Assembly (NCBI GenBank): GCA_012932295.1 | Contig: JAAONU010000019.1 | Location: forward strand, 17,059,908 to 17,123,907 | Length of the DNA: 64,000 nucleotides | Direction: 5' to 3' | Origin: Cyclina sinensis | Taxonomy: Eukaryota; Mollusca; Bivalvia; Venerida; Veneridae | In this document: one piece after another, positions 14,701-25,190 of the stretch | Layout of the letters: each line of letters opens with the position of its first letter | Position numbering within the stretch: the first letter of the stretch is position 1 | Notes under the pieces: generated by a model | What the model was told of the DNA's origin: nothing | Database searches by the model: none | What the model saw: only the letters and a program-made list of their open reading frames with translations | Position numbers and translations under genes: made by a program

Positions 14701-15972
14701 CGAGTAGATACGATGAGGATCTTAACTAGTCCGTTCTAGAAATGAGTAGTAACTACATATAATGATCCCGCACATCATGTACAAGTAAATTATCGGTCTA
14801 TATTTGGTTCCCGTATCCTGTAATATATCATGTCCGTGTTCTTGATCCGTACATGTTATATAATAAGTCCGTATATGTGTCATGTACAGCTTTTAGCTTT
14901 CCCGTATTCATTGAAAATACAATTCCGTATTTCCTACGTATATCTACAGTATACAAAGTCCGTATTCTTGCCCCGTATTTGTGTCATATACGCTTTTAAG
15001 CATTTCCGTATTCTATGAAAATACATTTCCGTATATTCGTCGTATATCTCTAGTATACATAGTCCGTATTCTATCCCGTATATGCATCATGTACGATTTT
15101 TAGCTTTCCCGTATTCTATAAAAATACAAGTCCGTATATTGGTAAACTAGATGTTGTTATAGCCCGTATATGGCTGAAATACGGGTTTCGTACTGTGCGT
15201 ATATCACAAATATACGGACACATATACATACATGTATATTGGAAGAATACGGAAATCCGTATTTGTATGACAAATATACGGAGTTCCCGTATACCCGATG
15301 TTCCGAATACGGATTAGTATATTATGTCCGTATATTATGCGAATACGTCCCGTATATGCCCGTATATCTAAAAAATACGGGACCGTACACTTCCGTATAT
15401 TGATGTATTTTTCGCAGTGCCAATTGCTGAAGCCATGATATGCTTTTTGCCAATAAGCAGTTGACATAAAACTAAACTTACTGTCTTTAATCACATTGTT
15501 GTATTCTGGAACATGGATAAGGACAAGGTGGTCTCCAGGCTTTCGAACATTTTCCACATAAACTGAAATTGATATTTATTTTTAGTTTTACAAAGGCACT
15601 ATTCAGCAGCATGACTTTATGATGCAAATATTCTTACAAAATATATATGTAAGTAGTGAAATAGGAAGTGTAACTAAAATATAAAAAAAAATGCTCATAG
15701 TTTAAAGATTAGCAAGTAAACAATAAGCATGTACTATTTCATTTCATTGACTTGGATTAATGGCAATACTTATTCCACTCATAATTCACGTGAGTGATGA
15801 AAAAATGTAAAATAACAATATCATCGTTACAGTTGCAGGACAAATTACTTGCTAGGTGTTTAAATATCGTATTGGAGTATTTGATATGATAAAATATGTT
15901 CTTACACTCAAACGCAAACAAAGAATGTTCACTCTCATCTATAGCAACAGCCACGATACGTTGGTTTTCCAT
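5629..15972 (-). CDS. Universal stress protein, four exons (gene A)
   Basis: Coding exons on the minus strand are 15972-15906, 15562-15482, 7277-7171 and 5859-5629 (67, 81, 107 and 231 nt; 161 codons plus TAA). All junctions are GT-AG (donors GTAAGA, GTAAGT, GTCAGT; acceptors ending CAG) and phases join cleanly (1, 1, 0). The product is a single UspA-fold (HUP) domain. It starts MENQRIVAVAIDESE, the first beta strand and Asp of the fold, and continues with KPGDHLVLIHV. The C-terminal exon holds GTRGRGFIRRTFLGS, an exact G-x2-G-x9-G-S ATP-binding motif, then SDYCLHHCTIPVIIC. Length fits the family's usual 140-170 aa. It has no signal peptide or membrane segment, so cytosolic action is expected. 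Family role (known): ATP-binding stress-response proteins; the specific role here is unknown. Intron 2 is about 8.2 kb because a CACTA-like element sits in it. Confidence 0.93.
6320..7090 (+). pseudogene. Tc1/mariner transposase relic, split by a MITE
   Basis: Before the MITE, 6418-6490 reads AKEINRHLNVHESTISSIK, a Tc1-type helix-turn-helix. After it, about 6880-7050 reads DRPRSGKPRKKTPRE, the linker between the two DNA-binding subdomains of Tc1-like transposases, then a stop (CGCTAATTAG). The sequence breaks off near 7090, so the whole DDE catalytic domain is missing. The same relic occurs at 39560-40560 in copy 2, where catalytic-domain sequence survives, so this transposon entered before the block duplication. 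It is not functional. Confidence 0.75.
6493..6893. mobile_element. 401-bp MITE with inverted termini and 7-bp target duplication
   Basis: The element starts CCATCGTCG and ends CGACGATGG. Inside, CCGTGGGACAATTG (6544-6557) is exactly inverted at 6832-6845. It is flanked by ATTCCAG on both sides (6486-6492 and 6894-6900). The paralogous Tc1 relic near 39730 reads through GTTCCAG once without the insert, which confirms an insertion after the block duplication. The internal plus-strand reading frame through it (6352-6804) joins Tc1 and MITE sequence and is not a gene. The superfamily is not certain from a 7-bp duplication. Confidence 0.85.
7278..8233. other. Intron 2 of gene A, exon-3-proximal part
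   Basis: Intronic sequence up to the CACTA-like element. It holds a short CA microsatellite (7366-7386) and otherwise aligns with 41063-42660 of copy 2. No coding signal was seen. Confidence 0.7.
8234..8575. repeat. Left subterminal CCGTATA array of the CACTA-like element
   Basis: More than fifteen copies of a core like CCGTATAT or ATACGG(G) occur in both orientations, spaced roughly 10-30 bp apart. In CACTA elements such arrays are transposase-binding sites (known for plant En/Spm). Here that role is inference from position and density. Confidence 0.75.
8640..9090. repeat. Poly-T/poly-G tract and ~165-bp imperfect tandem duplication
   Basis: 8640-8737 is almost pure T with a terminal G12 run. 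From 8750 to 9090 a unit of about 165 bp appears twice: GTGATGTGCTTTATTGTC near 8893 recurs as GTGATGTACTTTATTGTC near 9055, and GCCGGATAT with TTCAAGTTT-type segments recurs in register. Confidence 0.6.
11154..11293 (+). promoter_or_regulatory. CCAAT-box cluster and E2F-type site inside the CACTA-like element
   Basis: Four CCAATC boxes in the same orientation begin at 11154, 11197, 11241 and 11270, followed at once by TTTGGGCGCGAAA (11281-11293), a near-palindromic E2F consensus. The first two boxes lie in 43-44-bp near-perfect tandem units (CCAATCAAAGG.AGCGTGGG...CATGTGAT). Clustered NF-Y sites next to an E2F site are a known layout of cell-cycle promoters. Its use here is inference. Confidence 0.6.
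11293..11361 (+). CDS. Short upstream open frame of the CACTA cassette
   Basis: An ATG overlapping the E2F-type site opens 22 codons (MEEADFSNSRLKNC...) and ends at TGA, 8 nt before the ATG of the spliced frame. Whether it is transcribed depends on the true start site. If it is, it may act as an upstream open frame limiting translation of the next one, or the transcript may start downstream of it. Confidence 0.25.
   Translation: MEEADFSNSRLKNCLFSKSSSF
11369..13984 (+). CDS. Two-exon 35-aa coiled-coil-like micro-gene in the CACTA-like element
   Basis: Exon 1 supplies ATGAG (11369-11373) before a consensus GTAAGT donor. A TGTATTTTCAG acceptor ends at 13881, and exon 2 (13882-13984) continues in frame to TAA. 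The product begins MRQMDLHDAIAELQEQMQ and ends in DNEAE. The Q/E/L-rich middle could form a short amphipathic helix or coiled coil, and the tail is acidic. AATAAA (13997-14002) follows the stop directly, as expected for a terminal exon. Upstream lie the CCAAT cluster and E2F-type site. I do not recognise the protein. Further exons inside the 2.5-kb intron cannot be excluded. It could be a fragment of a host gene captured by the transposon, or that element's own small gene. Confidence 0.45.
13465..13605. repeat. Pyrimidine-rich degenerate tandem repeat
   Basis: Several copies of a CTTACTTATCTTTATGCATC-like unit of about 20-25 bp. The plus-strand frame over it (13430-13666) is hydrophobic only because of this repeat and is not a gene. 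Confidence 0.5.
13997..14002 (+). terminator. Polyadenylation signal of the CACTA cassette
   Basis: AATAAA lies 13 nt past the TAA of the terminal exon, in the same orientation as the CCAAT/E2F promoter-like block. Confidence 0.5.
14755..15419. repeat. Right subterminal CCGTATA array of the CACTA-like element
   Basis: The same core motif as the left array, but about twice as long. The inner part (14815-15130) is organised in tandem units of roughly 110-120 bp, each with a CGTATTC, a CCGTATAT and a TAGCTTTCCCGTATTC-like segment. The outer 300 bp mirrors the left array. Minus-strand open frames here (for example 15204-15557) arise from the repeats plus USP exon 2 and are not genes. Confidence 0.75.
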
Positions 15973-18900
15973 CTTCAGTTATAGAAATCTTTCTATCTTT
16001 GCTCTTAAATAACCTTTTTTTTTCTTAACAAGTTATCTGTAATACAATTTCAACCCTAATATCAGATTCAGTCATAATGGTGTCTTTAAACTTACTTTTG
16101 ACAAACGATAACCATTTCTTTTAAGCAAATATTCCAAATTATATAAAACGTTGTCAAACGTTATCGTCTATATGTATAAAGTTATATGTTACATCAATGA
16201 ATTTCTCATATTGTTTTCTAAATATGTGACAATATACCGAATATAATCATAAACCTTTAATTTTTAAGGTAATCGTCACTTGCACGTATGTTAAAAAGTC
16301 GTGAAACCTTGTTAAGTTATATACATATTGGATCTCTGCGCTTCTGAACGAAAACAACACAAAATTATTTTATTTCTTTGTAATCCTTATTATTCATATA
16401 TCGAATAAATGTTAAAACCAAATAATTTTAAAATTGGTTTAAAAGAACTGTCTTCACAATGAGTAAAATTCCAAACTAAAGTTTAAAGAAAACTTCATTA
16501 AATTTCATTATTCTTTTATCCAATTCTTATTTCTTTTAAAAAGATTTCATTGCGAGCACCAGAACTTGCACAAGAACTTATTTGAAGTGTATTCTGCGAA
16601 CTACGCAGTGCCATTAAAGTGAAGCTAGAACCGAATGCACTGCAATCTAGAAGATTGTTTCACCAATAACCAATTCTGTCCGCAGTTAGTCGGTATTGTA
16701 AAATTCAACACATACATTGGGAAGCAACAGAAACAGGGCTGTCTGTCTGATATTGTTGAACATACTAATGAATTAGATAGAAACGGTTATGACTGACTAA
16801 TCTATTTACTTTTAAACATAGAAAAGATTCATTTAATTTACTTAGACTGGCGAAAGTTTAGTTGATATTTCTAGACAATATTTTGTTTTAGTTCAAAAAT
16901 GCTTGTTATAGCATTTTCAATATTTCTTCACTTTGTAAAATTTATGAATTTCAGTAGCAGTAACTCGAAAATATTGAGTTTCTAATAGAAGCCTGAAATT
17001 TTTGTTTGATTGACGGATTGACTGACTGACCGACAGATCGGCCGACTAAACGATCGATTGATTTGATTAAACTGTTGACTAACTAATTGATCAATTGATG
17101 ATAGATAATAATAATAGTAACAGGAATAAACTCGGTAAAAATGAAAAAAAAAAGAAGAAGTGGTGCAAAAGTATACAGAACAATACTAATTTCATTATCG
17201 GACGGCTCAAAATGATTTTGAAATAACAAGTACAAGAGACGGTGGCAAATTATAGCAGCTAATTCTCTAATTTGTATCGACTAATGATATAACCAGTATA
17301 TTACTGGAACACTGATGGGTCGCATCAAGACAAGCGATCTTGACAGATTAATAATATATCATTTTCATAAAACAGGTGAAATAAAGGTTAGGCACGAGTA
17401 AGAAACAAATTATTTATATCTAATTTAGAATGCACCAGCTTAACCTTCTTGGCTTGCCAGGTAGGTGAGTGCAGTATCATTTAGGAAAAGAGGTTTGTAT
17501 TTTCACAATCCATAAGATTACTTTGAAATTCAAGAAAAATAATGTAAATTGTTTGGAAAGTGACATTTCCTTCAGTTTTTTTAAAATACTTTCAGTGAAA
17601 ATAGCACAACAAACACAAAAGAAGACCTTCTTGATGTGGCTTATCTTTCTGCAATAGGCTTACCTTATTCATTGACGTTTAACTAAGATACAAGTCTTGA
17701 TGTGTGATTTGTATCAGTAATTTGATCTCATAAAACATCACTTTACCAAATGCTTATTATGAGTCTTGAACATTGCACTGAAATCAAAAAGTAATTTCAA
17801 CTAAAATTAACCGTGCTTTTAAAAACAAAAATACTTTAAGCTATGTACCAACTTTTTTTCTAAAGTTTCCGTAGAACTATTATTATGCTGCAAGTAATTT
17901 GCCAAATCCAGACACATTTTTTTTCATGTAACCATTTTTACATTTTTATGATTGTTACATATGTTTATGTTTTTACATAGTTAACTTCCTCTCTTTTGAG
18001 TCTGGAAAAGATTTACTTTTGATTTACTAGACTCAGAAGTTCACTAAAGATAAATTCAGAGTATTCAAAGAGAATTTGGAGAATAATGCAAAATATAAAA
18101 TGGAGACAAAATCTGATTGCTTTGCAGACAAGGAAATTACTTAGCCAAAGGCAGACTTTTTTCCGAAGTCAGAGAGCTTTGTTAAAAGCACATCATAACA
18201 AGGCCAGCTAAATTGCCCTTATTGTCAGACACTTCTGAATTATGAGTCTAAAGGGAAAAAAAGGTTCAAAAGTCAAGGAATGTTTGAAGTAATGAGCTCC
18301 GGCCTATATAGAAGCACAACCAGTAATACAGCTCGTGGTCACAGATAAATGATTTTTTTCTGTTTCATAAAGATAAATAAAAGGAGACATTACTGATGTT
18401 TGAAAGAATCTACAGATAATTTTTTTCTACACATGTCCCTTTGTTGTAGAAAACAGAAAATATATATGCGACATTTAAAAGCACTGAACAGACACAATGC
18501 AGTATTACGGTTAACAGACGTTTAGCAAAACGACTAAAAGCATATCTAATTTGTTGCGAACTGTTGGTCAAGGATAAAAGCATATTGTGATGCAAACTTT
18601 TCTAGTTCCAAATTGCATTTTGAAAGGCAAAAAGCTGCATTTCTGTTTTAATGTAATCTTTATACTTGATTTTATTTTGAGGAGGCTTGAATGTTTTATT
18701 TTGCATAAAAGTTAAATGTACTCTAATTAATCATTGCATTTACACATTTGGTTTGTTGAACATATTCTTAGAAACAAAGGTAACATTGTTGCAATGTAGC
18801 CAAAAATCTTTACATGGATTTAGTTGGACACTGTTTATATACTACATTGAATGTTAACAAGGTAAAACTGCAAAGATTCTCAACTGTATTACAGTGATTA

Positions 18901-20170
18901 ATACTATAACTATTGTGATTATTGTAACTAAACAAGACATTAGACGAACGTTACCTGTTTTTGTACGATTAAAGATCTAGTAAATTCAAGCCATCGTTTC
19001 AAATTACTATATCATATATCTGTACAAAAATAAAGTTGGACATATAGTATGCGTGGTTGCTATCATGTAGTTTGGTTTTTTGTTTTCAAAAGTATCAAAC
19101 AAACGTCAAACAATTCCGAAGTTTCACCACCATGATTTTGGAACAGTTAATAGAAATTTAAATGTACAAAGCACAAGAGAAAAATTTGGAATTATGTCCA
19201 CATGTACATGATTACAGTTGGATAGGAGAAGTGATTGATGAACTTCCATGTAATCCTGGAGATATTTGTTCGTCTTTGAAAAAAGATTGTAAGGAAATGT
19301 CCGTAGAGCTATCTCTTTTCGACAGATCATTTTTTAAAGTCAGACAAAATACATTCAGTAAGTTCTTTTCTTATGTTGATTCGAATTCTCTCATTAATTA
19401 TTTTGCTAATGGACCGCCGTTTGATAAACCCTGTATTCTGGACAACCTTCTATCAGAACTGCTTGTGCAGTCTAGATTATTACCTTGTGTCTAATAATTC
19501 ACATGTCTCGGTCGCTGAAAAAGATCAAATTCATGTAATGATATAGCAGATTAGTCTTGTTAGTGTTGCAATATTGAACAGTTTGTCATTACTAGCTATG
19601 TACTTTTCGAACAGTGCTGCCATGCACGATATAATGCAAATATTATCTTCCGCTGTTACTGAAAAGAAATTATAGAAACACGCAATTCACAGTATACAAC
19701 GACAGTGTATCAGGGAAATTATACTTTCCAAATTATCAAAGGACTGATAAAGTGTTTTAGCAATTTAACACAAATACATGAAAAATAACTAATAACTGAA
19801 AATACAGCACAAATGAGTGCGAGGCAAATTAGTAATGAATAAACAATATTTAGTGTACAAATAGTAGAAATGATGTTTGTATTTAACGAGTTTGAAAGAA
19901 GTAAAGTTTAATTCAATGAAAACAAATTAAGGTACTACCACTAAAAAAACTTGTTAGCAACAAACTTGCATTAATTATTTTACTGAAAAAGAGTTATCAA
20001 AAGGTAATTATTTCACTGAAAGACGATGGGGTCGGTAGGGAAAAATAAGAATAATGACTTTTTCTATTTTCTTAGTGTCAGTAACCCTACGGAGTAAATT
20101 CAATATATCTTTTTAAATTGTCATTTATTTTTATTATTTACCTATAAAATAATATAATGAACGAATAACC
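15973..20170. other. Intergenic region upstream of USP gene A
   Basis: This region precedes gene A's start codon (minus strand), so the promoter should lie just above 15972; I see no convincing core motif. Much of 16840-20050 aligns with 42910-46240. A degenerate TGAT/GACT simple repeat sits at 17005-17110. An unrecognised 110-aa frame at 19162-19494 is listed separately. Confidence 0.6.
19162..19494 (+). CDS. Unrecognised 110-aa open frame
   Basis: The frame runs from ATG to TAA with fairly even composition (MYKAQEKNLELCPHVHDYSW at the start, seven Cys, Phe-rich middle). I recognise no domain and see no signal peptide or membrane segment. Copy 2 preserves only its last ~60 nt (near 45425-45465) and replaces the rest with unrelated sequence, so it could be an exon fragment or a post-duplication insertion in copy 1. 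No promoter, splice site or poly(A) signal is obvious. It may be chance. Confidence 0.2.
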   Translation: MYKAQEKNLELCPHVHDYSWIGEVIDELPCNPGDICSSLKKDCKEMSVELSLFDRSFFKVRQNTFSKFFSYVDSNSLINYFANGPPFDKPCILDNLLSELLVQSRLLPCV

Positions 20171-20459
20171 AGTTTGTTATAGGGATAACAACGAGTACCA
20201 ATTTTGATACCCGAGTACTCCATTATTCTTCCGGCCGAGTACTCAGTTGCATTAAAGATTCTTCAGGTTTCTTGATGAAATTCTTTGCTGCCAAACTAGT
20301 CTTTGATGAACCGCACAGGTTTCAAAATTTAGCGATTAGCTAATTGACTACAGTAAGCGGTTATCAATCTGAAAACAAATTATCGGACGTTTCCTCTCAT
20401 TATAAAATACATAGCTTTTAACAATTTTAATTGTTTTTCTTAGGACACACACACACACG

Positions 20460-20500
<41 letters not shown>

Positions 20501-20760
20501 CATGTTGAACATTGTGTAACTCAGATACAACTGTCGACATTAAGACAGTCATTTGAGACTCAAACCTTTATCGTTTAACTTCAATATAATTCCTATTTAT
20601 AAGACTTAAAGGAATGTGTGTTGATCTCTCGTTTTCAGTTAATTTACAGTCAATAACTCTTGAGTTCTTATATCGGTATCAATTTTAAATTCTACAACGA
20701 TTTCTGGATCCGTTAACAAGAAGGTTGACAAGATTTACTAGGCAGTAAAACATCGCCTTC
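20170..20760 (-). pseudogene. USP exon-3 relic (C-type)
   Basis: On the minus strand, 20726-20618 aligns with exon 3 of genes A, B and C (LLTDPEIV...DTDIRTQELL), but it has an in-frame TAA and has lost the GT donor. The flanking 20170-20350, with ACCCGAGTACTC and AGTCTTTGATGAA, matches 48230-48345 beside gene C, not gene A. It is therefore the remnant of a C-type gene that once stood between A and B. Exons 1, 2 and 4 are not found nearby. Confidence 0.75.
20443..20498. repeat. CA/CG microsatellite
   Basis: About 28 dinucleotide units, mostly CA with a few CG interruptions. Open frames across it are artefacts. Confidence 0.95.
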
Positions 20761-21829
20761 ATAAATACTTCTTTTGATGTAAAACAACAAAGCTCGGGGA
20801 AGCAAAAGAAATAAAAAACAGTTTCGAAATACAAAGTTCTAGAGAAATAAAATTTTATTTGAGAATATCCAAGCATATTGTTATCATAATGTCCCGATAA
20901 TAATTTGTCTCAATTTTTATTTCAAATAGATTTTGTAATGTAGTATCTTACGATGCCAGCCCTGTAGAAACCTGTCTGTAATTGCTCCGAAGTTATATTT
21001 GTTCAGTTTATTTTTGTTTGATGGCTCTGTAAAACCTCGGATAAATTTCATAGCTAATAAATGGAAACAAAATTTGATAAGCCTACGTTTCCCTGCACAT
21101 TACCTGTTATAAGATCCCTTATTGTGGCCTAGTTATTAATGACACTTAAGTTGGAGCTGCTGGTGAGGTATATTACTCTTCTAGGCGTTTTAAAAAATCA
21201 TGATAATCGTATGTTTTAGAGTCTTTATATTAGCTTTGTAACAGTTTAAGATGATTCACATACGAACTAGTTTTGTTCGTAGTTTTCATTTAGTTTATGC
21301 TTATAAATCAGCCAATGATTTTTAAACGTGGGTCAATAGTGTTAACAAAGCTGTGTCTGAAATTAAACTACAAATTTTAAATCGAGCAGGGATTTGCTTT
21401 AATATATTTATGACTAATAACAATCATATAAGGAATACAATCAGTCATTTATTAAGTTAAAAAACATTGCAGAAATTGTAGTTCTTGTTCTCTATTTTGT
21501 ATTAAATTTGTTCATAATACTCTACCTGTTAAATGACAGAATTGCTACTGGTCAGGCATTTTTATCTTATATGCACTTTCGAAGACTCACAATAACCTTT
21601 AAAGCACACGCGTCTGTTGGTAATAGAAAGTGACAATCGGGTTTGAATGGCAATGTAAGGGTCTGTTTTCATTTTTGCATGACTGTATTGTGTGATGACA
21701 GCTTGATGGTATAAGAAGTTATAGTGCGTTGCTTTATAAAAAATGTAGAATTCAGAAAAATGACGGAAAAATGATTGTGTTAACAGCTGCTACTGTCTTC
21801 TAATACATGGAGAAAAGTCGATAAAAAAT
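20760..21829. other. Intergenic spacer between duplicated blocks
   Basis: AT-rich sequence between the exon-3 relic and the start of copy 2. No open frame, RNA or clear repeat was recognised. Confidence 0.6.
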
Positions 21830-24152
21830 GTACCGAGTGATCAAACAAACACATAGTTAATACATACCTGACCACTTTTTCATAAAATTTCAAAATAGAT
21901 AAAATACGCATTACCAAAATAATAATGACAAATACGACATTTTATATGTTATTTCATCAACAAATATAATATAAACATTATTATCGTACATGTAGTAAAT
22001 ACTATAAAAACCTGCCAGTCTTTTAGGAAGAATTTTAGCTTTCGGAATACATATTACCTTTCCACTGCGATAACAGAACAGCAGGGCAACAGTAATGGAA
22101 ATGAAACATGTGGACGCTTTATAGACCTAAATTAGCCGTTTTTTACATTTTGTCATCATCGACCACTGAACAAAGAGTTTTTAAGTCTAATTACACAGAT
22201 AATCTTTTTTCTTTCTGAGGTAAATTGTTTGAAACCTCCCACAAGGATCTATACTCTTTTGTCTCCGAGCAATAAAAAGTTTAGTAATGTCTTTGCTATT
22301 GTGAGGCATTTTATTTGTTTAGAAAGATTTCCTGAAAATTTAAGTAATCTGGCCTCGACATTTAATTAAAGATTTCAAATTATTTTTTTCCAAGAGAGAC
22401 ATTCTAAAAGCAGCGAAAATCTTAATCTGTTGCAATTTCGGCCAGTTAGCTTTAATCAAATAAATTGTATGTATTTTGAATTCAGAATTCACTCAAGTAT
22501 TTTCCAGTATTTGCTGTTGTTAATGATACATTGATTTTAAATCTCATAATTTCCGTGCTTGTATAATAATTTAGTCGGATCTTATTCGTTTTCATCCATC
22601 ACAGACATTTTAAGATAGATATAAATTACGACAGTCAACCTTTTTCCTCTAGCATTTTAAAAGCTTTTTTTGCAAAGAGATATCTTGTATCTTCTGTGTA
22701 TACAATAGAACTTTTAAAATGCATTTGTATTGCTAAACTTCATTATCTAGAGAAGATTGTCTGAAATTCTATATTTTTTTCTCCGAGTGAAGTCGTTAAA
22801 AGTGTTTATTACTAGTAATTTCTTTCTTGCCTGGCAGCATTTACAGAATCAAGCTAACTTCACGGCTTTTGTAAGGCGCTTCTTTTTAAACCGGTCTTGC
22901 AAAGAGTATAGCTTATAGCTCTTCTCGGACGATCTATTCTTGAAGCTTTAATTGGCATTAATCTTCAAAAAATGGGTATAAACTGAAACCTGCAGGGGTA
23001 AAACAGAAGAGGTAAACAACACCACATTTGACACTGAGTTCAGTTTTCAGCTCGTACTGATCTGTTCTAGACAATTATTAGACTTTCATCATACATCCAT
23101 TCTATTATGCTCGCAACCACTATAAGCATATTTTCAACAAAAACATTCTTCTTTTAATTAAAGCTCTTTTTTATGAAAATGAGCGCTAAACTGTGACTTA
23201 ATGTAAACAGATAGCTTTGTTTTAAGAGAAAAAATGTTGCGATGACTAAATAAGAAATGTCTAAGCACTGTAATGTTCGTATACAAACGTATGGTTGATG
23301 CTTTTCTTCAGGCAAGCACTGTTATTTAAACTACATTATTGAAATGAAACGTTTGAATGTCAAGAATAAGTTTGGAAGCTTCTGATATCGCTTTTTCGGT
23401 TCGTCTGCTGGCTTTAAGCAATTTGATAACGTTCTTCTATGTGCATTAGATCTACCAAGTACAATCATAAATGCATTCAGTAATAGAAACTAGGTTAACG
23501 ATATCTTTAGACGAACGAAGATAAAAAAGCTTAACTCAATATGAATTACATATACAGGCACCGTATGCCTTGTTCATTAAGGTAGGTACTCCCTTTGGGA
23601 CTTATTCTAAAAAGCCCAATTATACCAAATTTTTTCTTTAAAAGTACAAATAATACGTTGTAATTTGAATAGATTTTCTCATTTTCTCTAAGGAAATTAT
23701 TTAATACAATCTGTTTCTATCAAGCTTCACTTTTCAACTTGTTTTTGTTAAGCTTAATTTTAATAGCCTATCTGAAATCAACAGAATAATTAAAATCAAA
23801 TGTATTTTCATTGTACGGTCAGGACTGGTATTCTATTTTATGAAGTAATGCTACCGAGACAAGGGTGCAATAGCAAAATAGAAATTGAAATCATTTACTC
23901 TTTTTTCATAAAACGTTTTTGATAGAAAAATAATTGAAATGAAATTACAGGACAAAAAATTAATTATGACTGCTTAAAATGTAGTTTTATTTGGTTACTT
24001 AAGAAAAAGAAAGAAAGAATTCTCTCATATGCCATAGTTGAAATATTTTTTCTAAAGTAACTTTTGTCCTGATATTACTACGTACTTGCGTTCTTCAACA
24101 TTGTAGTAAGTATAAAATTGCATCTTTTTCAGTTGAAAGTACCTGCAAATAA

Positions 24153-24174
24153 TCACCGCTACAAAAGTGTAGTA
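24153..24174 (+). repeat. Helitron 5' terminus
   Basis: It begins TCACCG and contains a small hairpin, CTACA-AAAG-TGTAG (24159-24172). TC at the 5' end after an A is the Helitron consensus. Confidence 0.75.
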
Positions 24175-24224
24175 GACGAAGGCTCTTTTTGTGTCGCCCT
24201 TTTGAAGAAAAGGCGATACATAGG

Positions 24225-25190
24225 GATCGCTTTGTCCGTCGGTCCGTCACGAAACTTAACGTTGGCTATAACTTTGCCATTTCTAAACATTATCTTATCA
24301 AACTTTCAAATTGTATTGCTTATGACAACAGGGTCGGGATGATGCCAAAATTTCTAGGTCAAGGTCACATTTGACAGAGTTATGCCCCTTTTTATACTTG
24401 GATTTTGTCATGACAACTTAACGTTGGGAATAACTTTGCCATTTCTTAACATTTCAACATCAAACTTACAAATTATATTGCTTACGACAACAGGGTCGTG
24501 ATGATGCCAAAATGTGTAGGTCAAGGTCACAATTGACAGAGTTACGCCCCTTTTGGTAGCTGAATTTGTCATGAAAACTTAACATTGGCTATAACTATGC
24601 CATTTCTTAATGTTTCTTCATCAAACTTTCCATTTGTAATGCTTACAATTGAATCACTTAAGTCGACACCATTTCTCAAGGGCAGATAACCCTCAAATTT
24701 ATTTTTGCAATGTTATGCCCCTTTTTCAAGTTAAAATTTCTTGGTTAACCTTTTTCTTTATAACCATGTTTCAAAAAGTGTCAAAGATATTCCATTCAAA
24801 CTTGGAACACTTGATCACCAGCAAGACCCCTGCAAAGGTTGTTGGTACCCATGTCCCTGGGGTCACAGTAAGCCCCACCCCCAGGGGTCACTTCATTTTG
24901 CTTATACTCATATACCTCCCCCGGGGCCCTTTTTTTTAATATATCTCCCCCCTTGGCCTTTTTTTCTTTTTTTTTCTTTTTTTTTTCCTTTTTTTAAAAA
25001 AAATTTAATATATAGGTACTTGACTCCCCATCCACCCTCAAACCTTCCCCCCAACCATTCCCCCCAACCCTGGCCCAATATTTTTTTAATACATAGGTAC
25101 TTGACTTCCCATCACCCCCACCCACACCCCCCACTATCGGGACCCAAATTTTTTTTCTTTTCTTTTTTAAATACATAACTACTTGACCCA
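24225..25190. repeat. Helitron left internal repeat module
   Basis: Three tandem copies of a ~150-bp unit (starts near 24250, 24415 and 24580) share AACTTAACGTTGGCTATAAC, GACAACAGGGTCG.GATGATGCC, TAGGTCAAGGTCACA and TTATGCCCCTTTT. They are followed by a C- and T-rich part (24860-25190) with repeated TACTTGAC. The proline-rich frames here come from this composition. The same two-part module occurs in the same orientation near the right end. Confidence 0.75.

Larger units (their letters stand above)
8234..15419. mobile_element. 7.2-kb CACTA-like (EnSpm/CMC) element, no transposase seen
   Basis: Terminal inverted repeats CACTGCGAAAAATA (8234-8247) and its exact reverse complement (15406-15419) are flanked by CCA on both sides (8231-8233 and 15420-15422). 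The outer ~350 bp on the left (8234-8575) and ~650 bp on the right (about 14755-15419) are packed with short CCGTATAT/ATACGG motifs in both orientations. The paralog near 42680 lacks the whole block. CACT-type ends, a 3-bp target duplication and dense subterminal motifs are known hallmarks of CACTA elements. No transposase frame is visible, so it is probably non-autonomous. Its cargo is a gene-like cassette (11154-14002), poly-T/poly-G (8640-8737) and a tandem duplication (8750-9090). Confidence 0.8.
1..20050. repeat. Segmental duplication, copy 1 (A block)
   Basis: This stretch aligns in the same orientation with about 21830-46240. Matching landmarks are positions 5-60 with 21825-21885, 2320-2420 with 24070-24153 plus 33780 onward, USP exon 4 at 5700 with 37790, Tc1 at 6320 with 39570, and 19440-19620 with 45420-45600. 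The copies differ by many substitutions and indels, so the duplication is old. The left edge lies at or before the window start. Copy 1 lacks the Helitron of copy 2; copy 2 lacks the CACTA-like element and the 401-bp MITE of copy 1. Copy 1 also carries 990-1365, a stretch rich in TCTGTCCGTC-type motifs that I could not find in copy 2. Confidence 0.85.

Noticed and set aside
15204..15557. 117-aa minus-strand frame reading into USP exon 2
   Set aside because: It joins real exon 2 to the transposon's subterminal array through a splice donor; the spliced USP gene explains the coding part.
24741..25178. Proline-rich 145-aa open frame
   Set aside because: It arises from C- and T-rich low-complexity DNA in the Helitron left module; other frames and the right module give similar nonsense.
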